A stretch of DNA of 44,223 nt from Bacillota bacterium (lineage in GTDB: Bacteria > Bacillota > TC1): positions 1 to 44,223 of the forward strand of contig JAGXHY010000028.1 of assembly GCA_024635925.1 (NCBI GenBank), given 5' to 3'. A program made the translations under genes and the position numbers. Of this stretch, positions 26,079 through 34,269 are shown piece after piece. Positions within the stretch are counted from its first letter, which is position 1. Each line of letters opens with the position of its first letter. The notes under the pieces are model-generated. The model worked only from the letters and a program-made list of their open reading frames with translations. It did not search any database and was not told the origin of the DNA.

Positions 26079-26509
26079 CTATTATGTTTAAGACGTTGTA
26101 ATAGACGCACAATTGATGAAGAAAATACTAAACTTAAAACAATAATAGATAGTATTTGAATAGTTAAGTTTGCATTTTCTAGAATTGATTTACTATCTTG
26201 ATTAACAAAACCCAATACCATATAGAATATATTAAGTCCAGGTAGGAGTGGAAGAATACCTGCTATCAAATATACTTGAAGAGGTTTTCCTGTTCTTCTT
26301 GTCAAATAAATAGCCAAAAAAGAAATCAAAAAAGAAGCAATAAATATAGAGAGCTGTCTGTTATCAAATATCTGTGAAGTATACAGATATGTTGCCCAAC
26401 AAATCGAACCAAGTATTGCATTTATTGCTAAATCTTCTTTACTAGCTTCTAGAGCAATACTTATAAAACCTATACCAACTCCAATCATTAGTATTTCTAA
26501 AATTGCCAT
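26060..26509 (-). CDS. ThrE/YjjB-type exporter, small subunit
   Basis: 149-residue membrane protein with about four to five hydrophobic helices, matching the YjjB / ThrE_2 (DUF3815) family. That family is one half of a split threonine/serine (ThrE) or dicarboxylate (YjjPB) exporter. Motifs include the GVGIGFISIALEASKEDL opening, ILGSICWATYLY and the central LTRRTGKPLQVYLIAGILPLLPGLNIFY. Its ATG (26509) overlaps the end of the partner gene by 13 bases, behind an AGGAGGTGG ribosome site, so the two are translationally coupled. The substrate cannot be read from sequence. Confidence 0.85.
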   Translation of the reverse strand: MAILEILMIGVGIGFISIALEASKEDLAINAILGSICWATYLYTSQIFDNRQLSIFIASFLISFLAIYLTRRTGKPLQVYLIAGILPLLPGLNIFYMVLGFVNQDSKSILENANLTIQILSIIVLSLVFSSSIVRLLQRLKHNRKRSEL

Positions 26510-27270
26510 ACTCCACCTCCTGTGATAGATATATATATAGCAAATATAAAACCAACTCCAATACTTAGTCCTGTAGCTGAAAGAAGTGCTTCCATGCCTC
26601 TACTTGCTCCAGTAATGAAGTCACCATTAACTACATCTCTAATTGCAGTTATTGCAGCAATACCGGGTGTCAGAATAATTATCGCACTCGCAATCATTTT
26701 ATCATATTGTAATAAAGGATTTATAGTAAAAGCAATGAGACTAAATATACTGATTAAAGCACCTGCAAGTATATTAGACATAAAATATGGAACATTTTTT
26801 TTAAACAACAATTGTATAAAATATGCTGGGAATAAGGTTATGAAAAAAATTGAAATTGCTCCAATTATTGAACCTCCAAAACCTAAAGTAAAAGAAAAAG
26901 TAGCTAAACTAGTACCAACTACTCTTAACCAAAATGGGTAGGTTACAGTGGTGTCAATAATATTAAGTTTTTCCATCGTTTCACTAATATTGATTTTATT
27001 TTTTGAATAATCATCAGCTACTTTAGTAACTAATGATAATTTTTGCAAATTATTATTTCTTCTATCGATACTTTTAGATATTGTTATTGGAACCCCATTT
27101 GATTGTTCAATTGAAATAATAATGGCTGTTCCTATAACAATAACATTTTTTGAAGTGATTTCTAAGTTCTTTAACATCTTTTTAATTATATACTGAACTC
27201 TAGAAGTTTCTGAACCATTTCTCAACATTAATTCTCCTGCTCTTAAAGCAACTTTTAATTCATCATTCAT
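26497..27270 (-). CDS. ThrE/YjjP-type exporter, large subunit
   Basis: 257-residue protein of the YjjP / ThrE (DUF1212) family. The soluble N-terminal domain carries the family signature AGELMLRNGSETSRVQYIIKKM, and LSLVTKVADDYSKNKI lies between it and a C-terminal block of about five membrane helices, with ITPGIAAITAIRDVVNGDF-like sequence. AAGGAGG precedes ATG at 27270 on the minus strand. It forms a two-gene unit with the YjjB-like subunit and points away from pabA. Confidence 0.88.
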   Translation of the reverse strand: MNDELKVALRAGELMLRNGSETSRVQYIIKKMLKNLEITSKNVIVIGTAIIISIEQSNGVPITISKSIDRRNNNLQKLSLVTKVADDYSKNKINISETMEKLNIIDTTVTYPFWLRVVGTSLATFSFTLGFGGSIIGAISIFFITLFPAYFIQLLFKKNVPYFMSNILAGALISIFSLIAFTINPLLQYDKMIASAIIILTPGIAAITAIRDVVNGDFITGASRGMEALLSATGLSIGVGFIFAIYISITGGGVWQF

Positions 27271-27340
27271 TTTAACCTCCTTAGTCTAACTATATTATAT
27301 AGTATCTTTTATAATTTTTCTCTATATTAGGATTTATTTA

Positions 27341-27349
27341 TGTTATAAT
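27341..27349 (+). promoter_or_regulatory. Extended -10 promoter of the pab-fol operon
   Basis: TGTTATAAT, an exact TGnTATAAT element, 20 bases before the pabA start. No good -35 is seen. The pabA ribosome site AGAGGT follows at 27358-27363. Confidence 0.6.
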
Positions 27350-27369
27350 ATTGCAGAAGAGGTAAAAAA

Positions 27370-27957
27370 ATGATACTTTTAGTCGATAATTATGATTCAT
27401 TTACATATAATATATATGAGTATTTAAAAATATTAAAACAAGATGTTGTAGTTAAAAATAATGATGATTCAAGTATATTTGATCTTGATTTTGATATTAT
27501 TAGTCATATAATAATATCACCAGGTCCTAAAAGACCAGAAAATGCTGGTTTTTCACTAAATATAATAAGATTATATGAAGGTAAAATACCTATATTAGGT
27601 GTTTGCTTAGGATATCAATGCATTAATTATATACATGACGGAACACTGACTAAAGGTCATCCAGCACATGGAATTGTTGAAAAAATATATCATAAGAATG
27701 ATGGGTTATATAATAATCTAACTAATCCATTAAAAGTAACTAGGTATCATTCATTATCAATTGAGGAGAGAAATCTTGATAAGATATTTACAATAACATC
27801 AAGGCTAAAAGATGGAACTATAATGAGTTTTGAAAATATAGAGTTAATGCTGTATGGAGTTCAATATCATCCTGAAGCAATATTAACAGAACAAGGACTA
27901 AATTTAATTAATAATTTTTTAAGGATAAATAATGAGAAAAAAAATCGAAATAAATAG
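27370..27957 (+). CDS. pabA: Aminodeoxychorismate synthase, glutamine amidotransferase component
   Basis: Class I glutamine amidotransferase (195 residues) that feeds ammonia to PabB for p-aminobenzoate synthesis. The catalytic nucleophile lies in GVCLGYQ (Cys about residue 79) and the His-Glu pair in QYHPEA. The opening LVDNYDSFTYN is typical of PabA/TrpG. The sequence alone cannot separate PabA from TrpG, but the neighbours pabB, pabC and folBK make folate synthesis the main role. Its end overlaps pabB by 26 bases. Confidence 0.92.
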   Translation: MILLVDNYDSFTYNIYEYLKILKQDVVVKNNDDSSIFDLDFDIISHIIISPGPKRPENAGFSLNIIRLYEGKIPILGVCLGYQCINYIHDGTLTKGHPAHGIVEKIYHKNDGLYNNLTNPLKVTRYHSLSIEERNLDKIFTITSRLKDGTIMSFENIELMLYGVQYHPEAILTEQGLNLINNFLRINNEKKNRNK

Positions 27958-29248
27958 TAGCCTAACAATAGAAGACATAATAGAAATATTCAAAAACGAA
28001 GATTACTTCTTTATGTTAGAAAGTAATAAAAATAATGATTCTCAAAGTATCAATACATTTATTGGGATTAAACCAATAGATTATATTGTGTTAGAAGAAA
28101 AAGGATTAGCAGCTATAAAAAAATTAAATAATTTTTATGAAAAATATAGGAAGGGTGATAATAGTATTGCCTTTCCTTGTTTTTTTACTTTTTTAACATA
28201 TGATCTTGGTATAACTTTTTTAGATATTAATAGTAAATTTAAGTATAATTCTAAAATTCCTTTAGGATTTCTAGGATATTATCCAGTTATCATAGTAGAG
28301 GATATCAAAACAAATAATTTTTTTATTTCTTTTGATTTAGAATATGAAGAAATTGCATTGGATATATTTAATAAAATAGATAGTTATAGTAATTCAAATA
28401 GAATAATGAATTTACCTCAGTATAATTTAACCTATGAAGAAGAATTTCATGAATATTCAAAGAAAATTGAGCAGATAAAAGATTATATTTATGAAGGGGA
28501 CGTTTACCAAGTAAATTATACAAGAAGGTTTATTGGACAAATAAAAAACTTAGAGTATAATAAAATATATCTAAAATTGAGAAAAACAAATCCTGCTCCT
28601 TTTTCAGCTTTTATCAGACAAAAAAATTGGGCTATATTATCAAGTTCTCCAGAAAGATTAATTAAATCAACTTCTGGTATACTAGAGACACGCCCAATCA
28701 AAGGGACAATAGCCAGAAGCAAAAATATTATTGTTGATTTAATAAATAAGTGGAAACTTAAAAAAAGCGAAAAAGATAAAAGTGAATTACTAATGATAGT
28801 TGATTTAGAGAGAAACGATTTAAGTAGAGTTAGTGAAAGTGGAACTGTTAAGGTTAAAGAACTTTTCAAACTAGAAACATATGAAACAGTTCATCACTTG
28901 GTTAGTACTATTACAAGTAAAATAGAAAATACTTTTACTCCATTTGATGTACTTTATCGACTATTTCCTGGAGGTTCAATAACCGGTACACCTAAAAAAA
29001 GAGCAATTGAAATTATTGATGAACTTGAAGAGTTTCCCAGGGGAATATATACAGGAACAATAGGTTATATTAAGGATAATGGAGATTTTGATTTTAATAT
29101 AGCAATAAGAACTATTATATTAGAAGATAATAAGGTTAACTACAATGTTGGTGGTGGAATAACCTGGAAATCAGAAAGTAATTTAGAATTTATTGAAACT
29201 GAGTATAAAGGATTAGGATTAAAAAGGAGTTTAGATTTTGAAATTTGA
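27932..29248 (+). CDS. pabB: Aminodeoxychorismate synthase component I
   Basis: Converts chorismate to 4-amino-4-deoxychorismate using ammonia from PabA; 438 residues. The motif ETRPIKGT (PIKGT at 255-259) carries the lysine characteristic of PabB, where anthranilate synthase has PIAGT. GDVYQVNYTRRF, LLMIVDLERNDLSRV and FPGGSITGTPK are further chorismate-binding motifs. The N-terminal ~170 residues are AT-rich and diverged, as usual for this enzyme. ATG 27932 lies within the end of pabA, indicating coupling. Confidence 0.94.
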   Translation: MRKKIEINSSLTIEDIIEIFKNEDYFFMLESNKNNDSQSINTFIGIKPIDYIVLEEKGLAAIKKLNNFYEKYRKGDNSIAFPCFFTFLTYDLGITFLDINSKFKYNSKIPLGFLGYYPVIIVEDIKTNNFFISFDLEYEEIALDIFNKIDSYSNSNRIMNLPQYNLTYEEEFHEYSKKIEQIKDYIYEGDVYQVNYTRRFIGQIKNLEYNKIYLKLRKTNPAPFSAFIRQKNWAILSSSPERLIKSTSGILETRPIKGTIARSKNIIVDLINKWKLKKSEKDKSELLMIVDLERNDLSRVSESGTVKVKELFKLETYETVHHLVSTITSKIENTFTPFDVLYRLFPGGSITGTPKKRAIEIIDELEEFPRGIYTGTIGYIKDNGDFDFNIAIRTIILEDNKVNYNVGGGITWKSESNLEFIETEYKGLGLKRSLDFEI

Positions 29249-29981
29249 AATAGGTGAAAATATAAGTATATGTAAATATCAAAATAGTGTATTTGAAACT
29301 ATTTTGATAGAAGAAGGACATCCTTATTTTTTAGATAAGCATTTAAATAGGTTGAAGAAAGCTAGTAAAGAGATGCTAAGCTTAAATATTAATATAAATG
29401 AAATAAAAAAATTTATATATGATAATATACCAATAAAAAAAACTATTGGAGCTAGAATAGTTTGTAATAGCGATAGTTGTATTTTATCTTTTAGAGATGT
29501 AGAATATAGAGGGTCTGGATTTTTAAATATATCTACTATTATTAGAAATATTAATGATAAAAAATATTACTATAAAAACAATGAATACTCGGACAGATTA
29601 GAAGAACTTATAAAAAGTAGAAGTTTAGGGTTTTTAGATTCTATTTATTTAAATGATAAGGGATTTGTTACAAGTTGCTCAATAGCTAATATTTTTTTTA
29701 TTAAAGCAGGCGTGATTTATACACCAGCAATAGAAAATGGCTTATTAAATGGTATTGTAAGAGAAATTATTTTAAAAAATAATAATTGTATAGAAGGAAA
29801 TTTCACAATAGAAGACTTTATTAAATCTGATGGTATTTTTATTAGTAATTCTCTTTTAGAGATACTCAAAGTGGAAGGCATTAAAGATAAAAAAGTAGTA
29901 CTTGATGAACATACTTATAAAAAAATTAAAGAATCATATTTTCATGAAAAGGAAATTGATAGGAGGAAATATTTTGGATAA
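29238..29981 (+). CDS. pabC: Aminodeoxychorismate lyase (class IV PLP enzyme)
   Basis: Fold-type IV PLP enzyme predicted to release p-aminobenzoate and pyruvate from aminodeoxychorismate; 247 residues. The LIEEGHPYFLDKHLNRLKKA region and the cofactor-binding SLGFLDSIYLNDKGFVTSC with NIFFIKAGVIYTPAIENGLLNGIVR are typical of the class. The position directly after pabA-pabB identifies it as PabC. The start is TTG 29238, 8 bases after AAGGAG (29224-29229), overlapping pabB by 11 bases. It overlaps the next gene by 8 bases. Confidence 0.88.
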   Translation: MKFEIGENISICKYQNSVFETILIEEGHPYFLDKHLNRLKKASKEMLSLNININEIKKFIYDNIPIKKTIGARIVCNSDSCILSFRDVEYRGSGFLNISTIIRNINDKKYYYKNNEYSDRLEELIKSRSLGFLDSIYLNDKGFVTSCSIANIFFIKAGVIYTPAIENGLLNGIVREIILKNNNCIEGNFTIEDFIKSDGIFISNSLLEILKVEGIKDKKVVLDEHTYKKIKESYFHEKEIDRRKYFG

Positions 29982-30822
29982 AATTATATTAAGTAACCTT
30001 GAATTCTATGGCTATCATGGTTATTTTAGTGAAGAAAATGTATTAGGACAAAGGTTTAGAGTTACTATTGAGGCATATGGAGAATTAAGTTTATCACATA
30101 TAAGTGGTGATCTCGACGATTCAGTTAGTTATGTGGATATTTATGATGTAGTAAATAAAGTGTTTTTTAGTAAAACATATAAAATTTTAGAACAATTAGG
30201 TTATGATATTGGTAAAGCAATTATAGATAATTTTTTCAGAATAAAATCTGTACAAGTATTGGTAATGAAACCAGAAGTACCTATTCCTGTAACCTGTGAC
30301 TATTTTGGTATTCAACAAGAGATTAAACGAGAATTGATTTCTTATATAGGACTAGGTAGCAACCTTGGAGATAGAGAAGGTTATTTAAATTCAGCAATTC
30401 ATCAATTAGAATTCAATAAAGAAATAGAGGTAACAAAAATAAGTAAAGTTTATGAAACGGATCCTTTTGGCTATGAGGATCAAGGTATGTTTTTAAATAT
30501 GGTGGTAGAGGTAAAGACAAGCCTTAGCCCAAGAGCTTTATTAAAGTATTGTAATCATATTGAAGGAAACTTATTAAGAAAAAGAGATATAAGATGGGGC
30601 CCAAGAACTATAGATGTTGATATTTTGACTTATGATAATTATACTTCTGATGAAGAAATTTTGACACTGCCTCATCCACGCATAAAAGAAAGAGCTTTCG
30701 TATTATTACCATTAAAAGATGTAGTTGAGGAAAATTTTGAATTGTATGGTAAAAAAATTAATCAACTTATTAAAGATGTTGACCAGACAAGTGTTAGGGT
30801 ATTCAAGGATACATTATCGTAA
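29974..30822 (+). CDS. folBK: Bifunctional dihydroneopterin aldolase / HPPK (FolB-FolK fusion)
   Basis: One 282-residue protein with two folate enzymes. Residues 1-115 are FolB: LEFYGYHGYFSEENVLGQRF, then DDSVSYVDIYDVV, the aldolase that makes 6-hydroxymethyl-dihydropterin. Residues about 120-282 are FolK: YIGLGSNLGDREGYL, the RWGPRTIDVDILTY metal and ATP site, and LPHPRIKERAFVLLPL, the pyrophosphokinase. The start is TTG 29974, 7 bases after AGGAGG (29961-29966), not the upstream in-frame ATG at 29902 inside pabC. folP and folE are not in the window. The operon ends at the following palindrome. Confidence 0.93.
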   Translation: MDKIILSNLEFYGYHGYFSEENVLGQRFRVTIEAYGELSLSHISGDLDDSVSYVDIYDVVNKVFFSKTYKILEQLGYDIGKAIIDNFFRIKSVQVLVMKPEVPIPVTCDYFGIQQEIKRELISYIGLGSNLGDREGYLNSAIHQLEFNKEIEVTKISKVYETDPFGYEDQGMFLNMVVEVKTSLSPRALLKYCNHIEGNLLRKRDIRWGPRTIDVDILTYDNYTSDEEILTLPHPRIKERAFVLLPLKDVVEENFELYGKKINQLIKDVDQTSVRVFKDTLS

Positions 30823-30827
30823 ACTAA

Positions 30828-30867
30828 AAATAGAAGAGGTTGAATATATATTCAACCTCTTCTATTT
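30828..30867. terminator. Bidirectional terminator: perfect 40-bp palindrome
   Basis: A perfect inverted repeat of 20 bases per arm centred at 30847/30848, ending in AAAT on one side and ATTT on the other. The core AGAAGAGGTTGA / TCAACCTCTTCT pairs strongly. It lies between convergent folBK and rqcH and contains the rqcH stop codon. Confidence 0.85.
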
Positions 30868-32493
30868 ACTAAATCTATTTATGAAGATACTAGTAAAATC
30901 TGTATAATAAGCTTTTCCTAGTTTAAGTGATGGATGTCTTTTAACATTTTTTTTAATTGTATAATCAACAGTAACTCCATCCAAAGTATCATTGGTACCT
31001 TGATAGCCAGCAAACCAGGCAGCTTTTTCTATGCTTTCTTTTACTGGTTCTTTTGCTGATTTCAGTATTACGTGGGGACCGGGGTAATCTTGTCGATGAA
31101 ACCATAAATCTTTATTATTTGCTTCTTTAAAGGTTAAATAATCATTTTGTTTATTATTTTTGCCGACTAGTATAATATCTCCATTTTCCAAGTCATATTT
31201 TACATAATTAAGTTTCTTAGTGATTTTTTTTCTTTTAGTAATTTTAGGGATTAAACCTAGTGATTCTAATTCATCAGCTGTTTCTACTAAATCAACTATG
31301 TCTTTAGAATTATTTATACTTATTTCAATAGAATTGAAATAGTCTAATTCATTAGATACTTCTTTCAACAAGTTTTCACTCTGTTTTTTTCCTTCCTTAA
31401 CTTTATGATATTTTTTAAAATATTGTTTTACATTATTAGATGGAGACAAAGTTTCATTTAATTCTATTCTAATAATAGGCATAAGAGGTTCATAATAATT
31501 TTCTAAATCAACAAAAGGCAATTTTTTATTGATTCTATATAGATTTGCAGACAGTATTTCTCCTTTGATTCTAAGACTGTCACTATCTAAATCTTGATTA
31601 ATTTTATCTTGATATATTGCCATTTTTTTTCTTAGTTTCTTTTTTTGTTTTTTAACTACGGCTAATAATTTTTGTTTTTTATTACTAATCTCTTGATTAT
31701 AGTAGAATTTATTAAATAAATTATCTATTTCATATTGAATAGAAGGGTCTTTAACATCCAGCGTGTTTCTAAAATTTTTTAAACCTTCTTTTAGACATAA
31801 AAGTTGATTATTGTTTAAGTCTCCTGAAATTTGATCTTTTAAATTCAAACTATTAAGCAAAGTATTCATTGTTTTTTTACTAAAGCCTTGTAAATGAAGT
31901 TGTAAGAATGTAAGTAAGGGTAAATCTTTTATATCTATATCCTTGATATTTTTAATTAATATTTCAAAGTTATCATCATCTAAAGTTAATTTATTATTCA
32001 AAGGAGGAAGTACGTATGATCTTTTTGACAAAATTTCTCTAAAGCCATTAACTCCAATTGGATATTTATATAGAGCATCAACAATTAAATTATTTTCTGT
32101 AAGTATGATATTTGAATATTTGCCCATAAGCTCGATATGAAGTGATTTCAAAGTTTTAATTCCTAGTTCATTATATGAATCAATAGTTAATTCTATAATT
32201 CTTTCATAACATAATTGTTTTATATTAACAATAGTTCCGTTTTCTAAGTGTTTTCTAAGTAACATGCAAAAACTACTAGGTTGAGTAGGATTTAATAAAG
32301 TTATTGAAGAAAGGTGTATTGAACAAAAATTCGGATCTAAGCTAACAACTAACTTATTTAAATTCAAGTTGTTGTTTTTAATTTTAAAGATCAATAATTT
32401 TTTTTTGGGATGATAAATTTTTTCTATCCTGGCTCCAATTAGATCATCTTTCATCATTTGTATTAATTTGTATAAGTATATTCCATCAATCAT
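30862..32493 (-). CDS. rqcH: RqcH / NFACT-family ribosome quality control protein
   Basis: 543-residue Rqc2/NEMF homologue, once annotated as fibronectin-binding protein. It binds the obstructed 50S subunit and adds C-terminal alanine tails to stalled peptides. The NFACT-N part has SFCMLLRKHLENGTI (74-88) and YERII (96-100), where Bacillus RqcH has an Asp-Arg pair; here it is Glu97-Arg98. A lysine-rich coiled coil (about 265-430) is followed by the NFACT-R domain with NKDLWFHRQDYPGPHVILKS. AGAGGTGAA precedes the ATG at 32493 on its strand. It is slightly shorter than the Bacillus protein and is transcribed alone. Confidence 0.93.
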   Translation of the reverse strand: MIDGIYLYKLIQMMKDDLIGARIEKIYHPKKKLLIFKIKNNNLNLNKLVVSLDPNFCSIHLSSITLLNPTQPSSFCMLLRKHLENGTIVNIKQLCYERIIELTIDSYNELGIKTLKSLHIELMGKYSNIILTENNLIVDALYKYPIGVNGFREILSKRSYVLPPLNNKLTLDDDNFEILIKNIKDIDIKDLPLLTFLQLHLQGFSKKTMNTLLNSLNLKDQISGDLNNNQLLCLKEGLKNFRNTLDVKDPSIQYEIDNLFNKFYYNQEISNKKQKLLAVVKKQKKKLRKKMAIYQDKINQDLDSDSLRIKGEILSANLYRINKKLPFVDLENYYEPLMPIIRIELNETLSPSNNVKQYFKKYHKVKEGKKQSENLLKEVSNELDYFNSIEISINNSKDIVDLVETADELESLGLIPKITKRKKITKKLNYVKYDLENGDIILVGKNNKQNDYLTFKEANNKDLWFHRQDYPGPHVILKSAKEPVKESIEKAAWFAGYQGTNDTLDGVTVDYTIKKNVKRHPSLKLGKAYYTDFTSIFINRFSK

Positions 32494-32536
32494 AATTCAC
32501 CTCTATTATTAATTTTAACATATTAGTCAAAACATG

Positions 32537-32565
32537 TTGAAAAGATAGCTACTAAAATATATAAT
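32537..32565 (+). promoter_or_regulatory. Promoter of the atp operon
   Basis: TTGAAA (32537-32542), a 17-base spacer and TATAAT (32560-32565), located 20 bases before the first atp gene. Confidence 0.8.
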
Positions 32566-32584
32566 GAGAAAGTAGGTAAAACAA

Positions 32585-32812
32585 ATGAATAATAATAAAA
32601 AAAATAATAAAATATCAATAGTTAAAGCATTTGCATTTGCTACCTCTAGTGTTTTCATGATAATAGCCTTTCTACTAATTGGTTATTTCATAGGGAATAT
32701 ATGGGGTGATTTAGGTGCGGGAATAGGTATTTTAATAGGGGGATTATTAGGAATAATCTCCCTTTTTACAGATATAGGAATTTTTTTCAAAAATGATAAA
32801 GAAGGTAAATAA
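32585..32812 (+). CDS. AtpZ/AtpI-like small membrane protein
   Basis: 75 residues with two membrane helices (about 13-35 and 38-62), the second glycine-rich (GAGIGILIGGLLGII). It matches the short AtpZ/AtpI-type proteins that precede F-ATPase operons and are thought to help c-ring assembly or Mg2+/Ca2+ handling. The charged ends (KNNKK and KNDKEGK) are typical. The stop overlaps the atpB start by one base. It shows which end of the operon is first: the promoter is just upstream. Confidence 0.75.
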   Translation: MNNNKKNNKISIVKAFAFATSSVFMIIAFLLIGYFIGNIWGDLGAGIGILIGGLLGIISLFTDIGIFFKNDKEGK

Positions 32813-33519
32813 TGAACATAATTGTAGATTACTTGAAAGGTATTATAGAAGAGCTTCCTGATTTACTGGATACTACAAAACCAATAATATTTTATGAAAA
32901 TTGGAATTTTAGAATATCTTCTACTATAACGACAACTTGGTTTATGATGTTGTTGTTATTCATATTTGTTATAATAATTACTAGTAAATTAGAAAGAATA
33001 TCTAATACTAGACGACAAGCCATAGCAGAAAAAATAACATTATTTTTCTATGATTTTGTTTATGAAGTTCTAGGAGAAAAGGCTAAAAAAGTTTACGGCA
33101 TATTAGGTAGTATTTTCATTACTATATTATTAATGAATTTCATGTGGGTTCTTCCCACACTCACTACACCGACTGCAAGTTTTAGCACAACATTTGCCTT
33201 AGGTATAATAGGATTTTTATATAGTCAGTATATAATTATTAAAGAAAAAAATATCTTTAAATATCTTAAAGGTTATGTTGAACCTAATGCATTTATGTTA
33301 GTAGGAAATTTAACATCAATTGTAGCAAGACCATTATCCATATCAATGCGTCTATTTGGGAATATGTTTGCTGGGAAGATATTAGATTCAATAGTTATGA
33401 TTGCTATACCCTTACTTGTGCCTATAGCATTTAATACTTTAAGTATATTAGTAGGAGCTATTCAAGCGTATGTTTTTACTTTGCTTTTAACAATGTATAT
33501 TAGCGAAGGTTTAGAATAA
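32812..33519 (+). CDS. atpB: ATP synthase F0 subunit a
   Basis: Stator membrane subunit forming the ion half-channels, 235 residues, with five to six helices. The family hallmark VARPLSISMRLFGNMFAG contains the essential Arg (residue 180), and PNAFMLVGNLTSI precedes it. The C-terminal helix YVFTLLLTMYISEGLE matches the family. The N-terminal segment is short, as in many Firmicutes. It overlaps the preceding gene by one base and is followed by a strong AAGGAGG site for atpE. Confidence 0.94.
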   Translation: MNIIVDYLKGIIEELPDLLDTTKPIIFYENWNFRISSTITTTWFMMLLLFIFVIIITSKLERISNTRRQAIAEKITLFFYDFVYEVLGEKAKKVYGILGSIFITILLMNFMWVLPTLTTPTASFSTTFALGIIGFLYSQYIIIKEKNIFKYLKGYVEPNAFMLVGNLTSIVARPLSISMRLFGNMFAGKILDSIVMIAIPLLVPIAFNTLSILVGAIQAYVFTLLLTMYISEGLE

Positions 33520-33540
33520 ATTTATTAAGGAGGAATTATT

Positions 33541-33744
33541 ATGGAATTTTTAGGAATTGGTTTAGCTATAGGTTTGGCTTCGTTTGGTGAGGCTATGGTA
33601 GTTAAACAAACAATAGAATCAGTAGCAAGGCAACCAGAAATAAGTGGTACATTAAGAACATTTATGATTATTGGTGCTGCTCTTGTTGAGACTGGTATAA
33701 TATTTGCATTCATCCTTGGCCTTTTGCTTTGGATCAAGATGTAG
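33541..33744 (+). CDS. atpE: ATP synthase F0 subunit c, two-carboxylate type
   Basis: 67-residue rotor subunit, a two-helix hairpin joined by the polar loop RQPE (30-33), about as short as Bacillus c subunits. The helix 2 ion-binding Glu is E50 in ALVETGII, followed by Thr51. Helix 1 has a second acidic residue, Glu17, in SFGEAMVVKQTIESVARQPE at the site where Na+-type rings have Gln32 and many H+ types have a non-acidic residue. This matches the two-carboxylate Na+ motif known from Fusobacterium. Helix 1 has fewer glycines than the usual GxGxGxG motif. Na+ coupling is inferred. Confidence 0.93.
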   Translation: MEFLGIGLAIGLASFGEAMVVKQTIESVARQPEISGTLRTFMIIGAALVETGIIFAFILGLLLWIKM

Positions 33745-33759
33745 TCAGGAGTTACTAAA

Positions 33760-34269
33760 ATGAAAGAAATGTTTGATTTGCTCAACTTTAATTTAGCAGA
33801 CTTTATATTTCAACTTATCAATATAAGTATAATTATTTACTTTTTAAAGAAATTTCTTTTTCAAAAAGTCATGACAGTTATTGATGATAGAAATGTAGAA
33901 GTAAATAATATCTATAAGGATATAGATGAAGCTTGGGTTGAAATTAAGCATAAAGAAAATAAATATAATGATTTGATAGTAAATATCAAAGATGAAAAAG
34001 ATAAAATTTTCAATAAAGCGATTTCTGCTGCCAAGCTAGAAAAGGATAAAATGGAAGAAGCAGCTCGGACTAAAGCTGATGAGGATTTATTAAGAGCTAG
34101 AAAATCAATTGAAAATGAAAGAAATTTAGCTTTTGAAGAAATCAAAAAAAATATTTCTGATCTTGTTGTCCTAGGGGCTGAAGCTGTAGTTAAAAAAGAA
34201 ATAAAAAATGATGATTATAGTTCTATGATTAATCACCTAGTTGAAAACCTAGGAGAAAAATATGAGTAG
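33760..34269 (+). CDS. atpF: ATP synthase F0 subunit b
   Basis: Peripheral stalk protein, 169 residues: one N-terminal membrane helix (about 14-32, FIFQLINISIIIYFLKKFLF) followed by a long charged helix rich in Lys and Glu that dimerises and binds delta. ATG 33760 follows AGGAG (33747-33751). The end overlaps atpH by 8 bases. Sequence is poorly conserved as usual; position and architecture decide the call. Confidence 0.92.
   Translation: MKEMFDLLNFNLADFIFQLINISIIIYFLKKFLFQKVMTVIDDRNVEVNNIYKDIDEAWVEIKHKENKYNDLIVNIKDEKDKIFNKAISAAKLEKDKMEEAARTKADEDLLRARKSIENERNLAFEEIKKNISDLVVLGAEAVVKKEIKNDDYSSMINHLVENLGEKYE

Noticed and set aside
26522-26941. 139-residue plus-strand frame inside the exporter gene
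   Set aside because: Antisense to the YjjP-like membrane region, whose family motifs are clear; hydrophobic mirror frames are common there.
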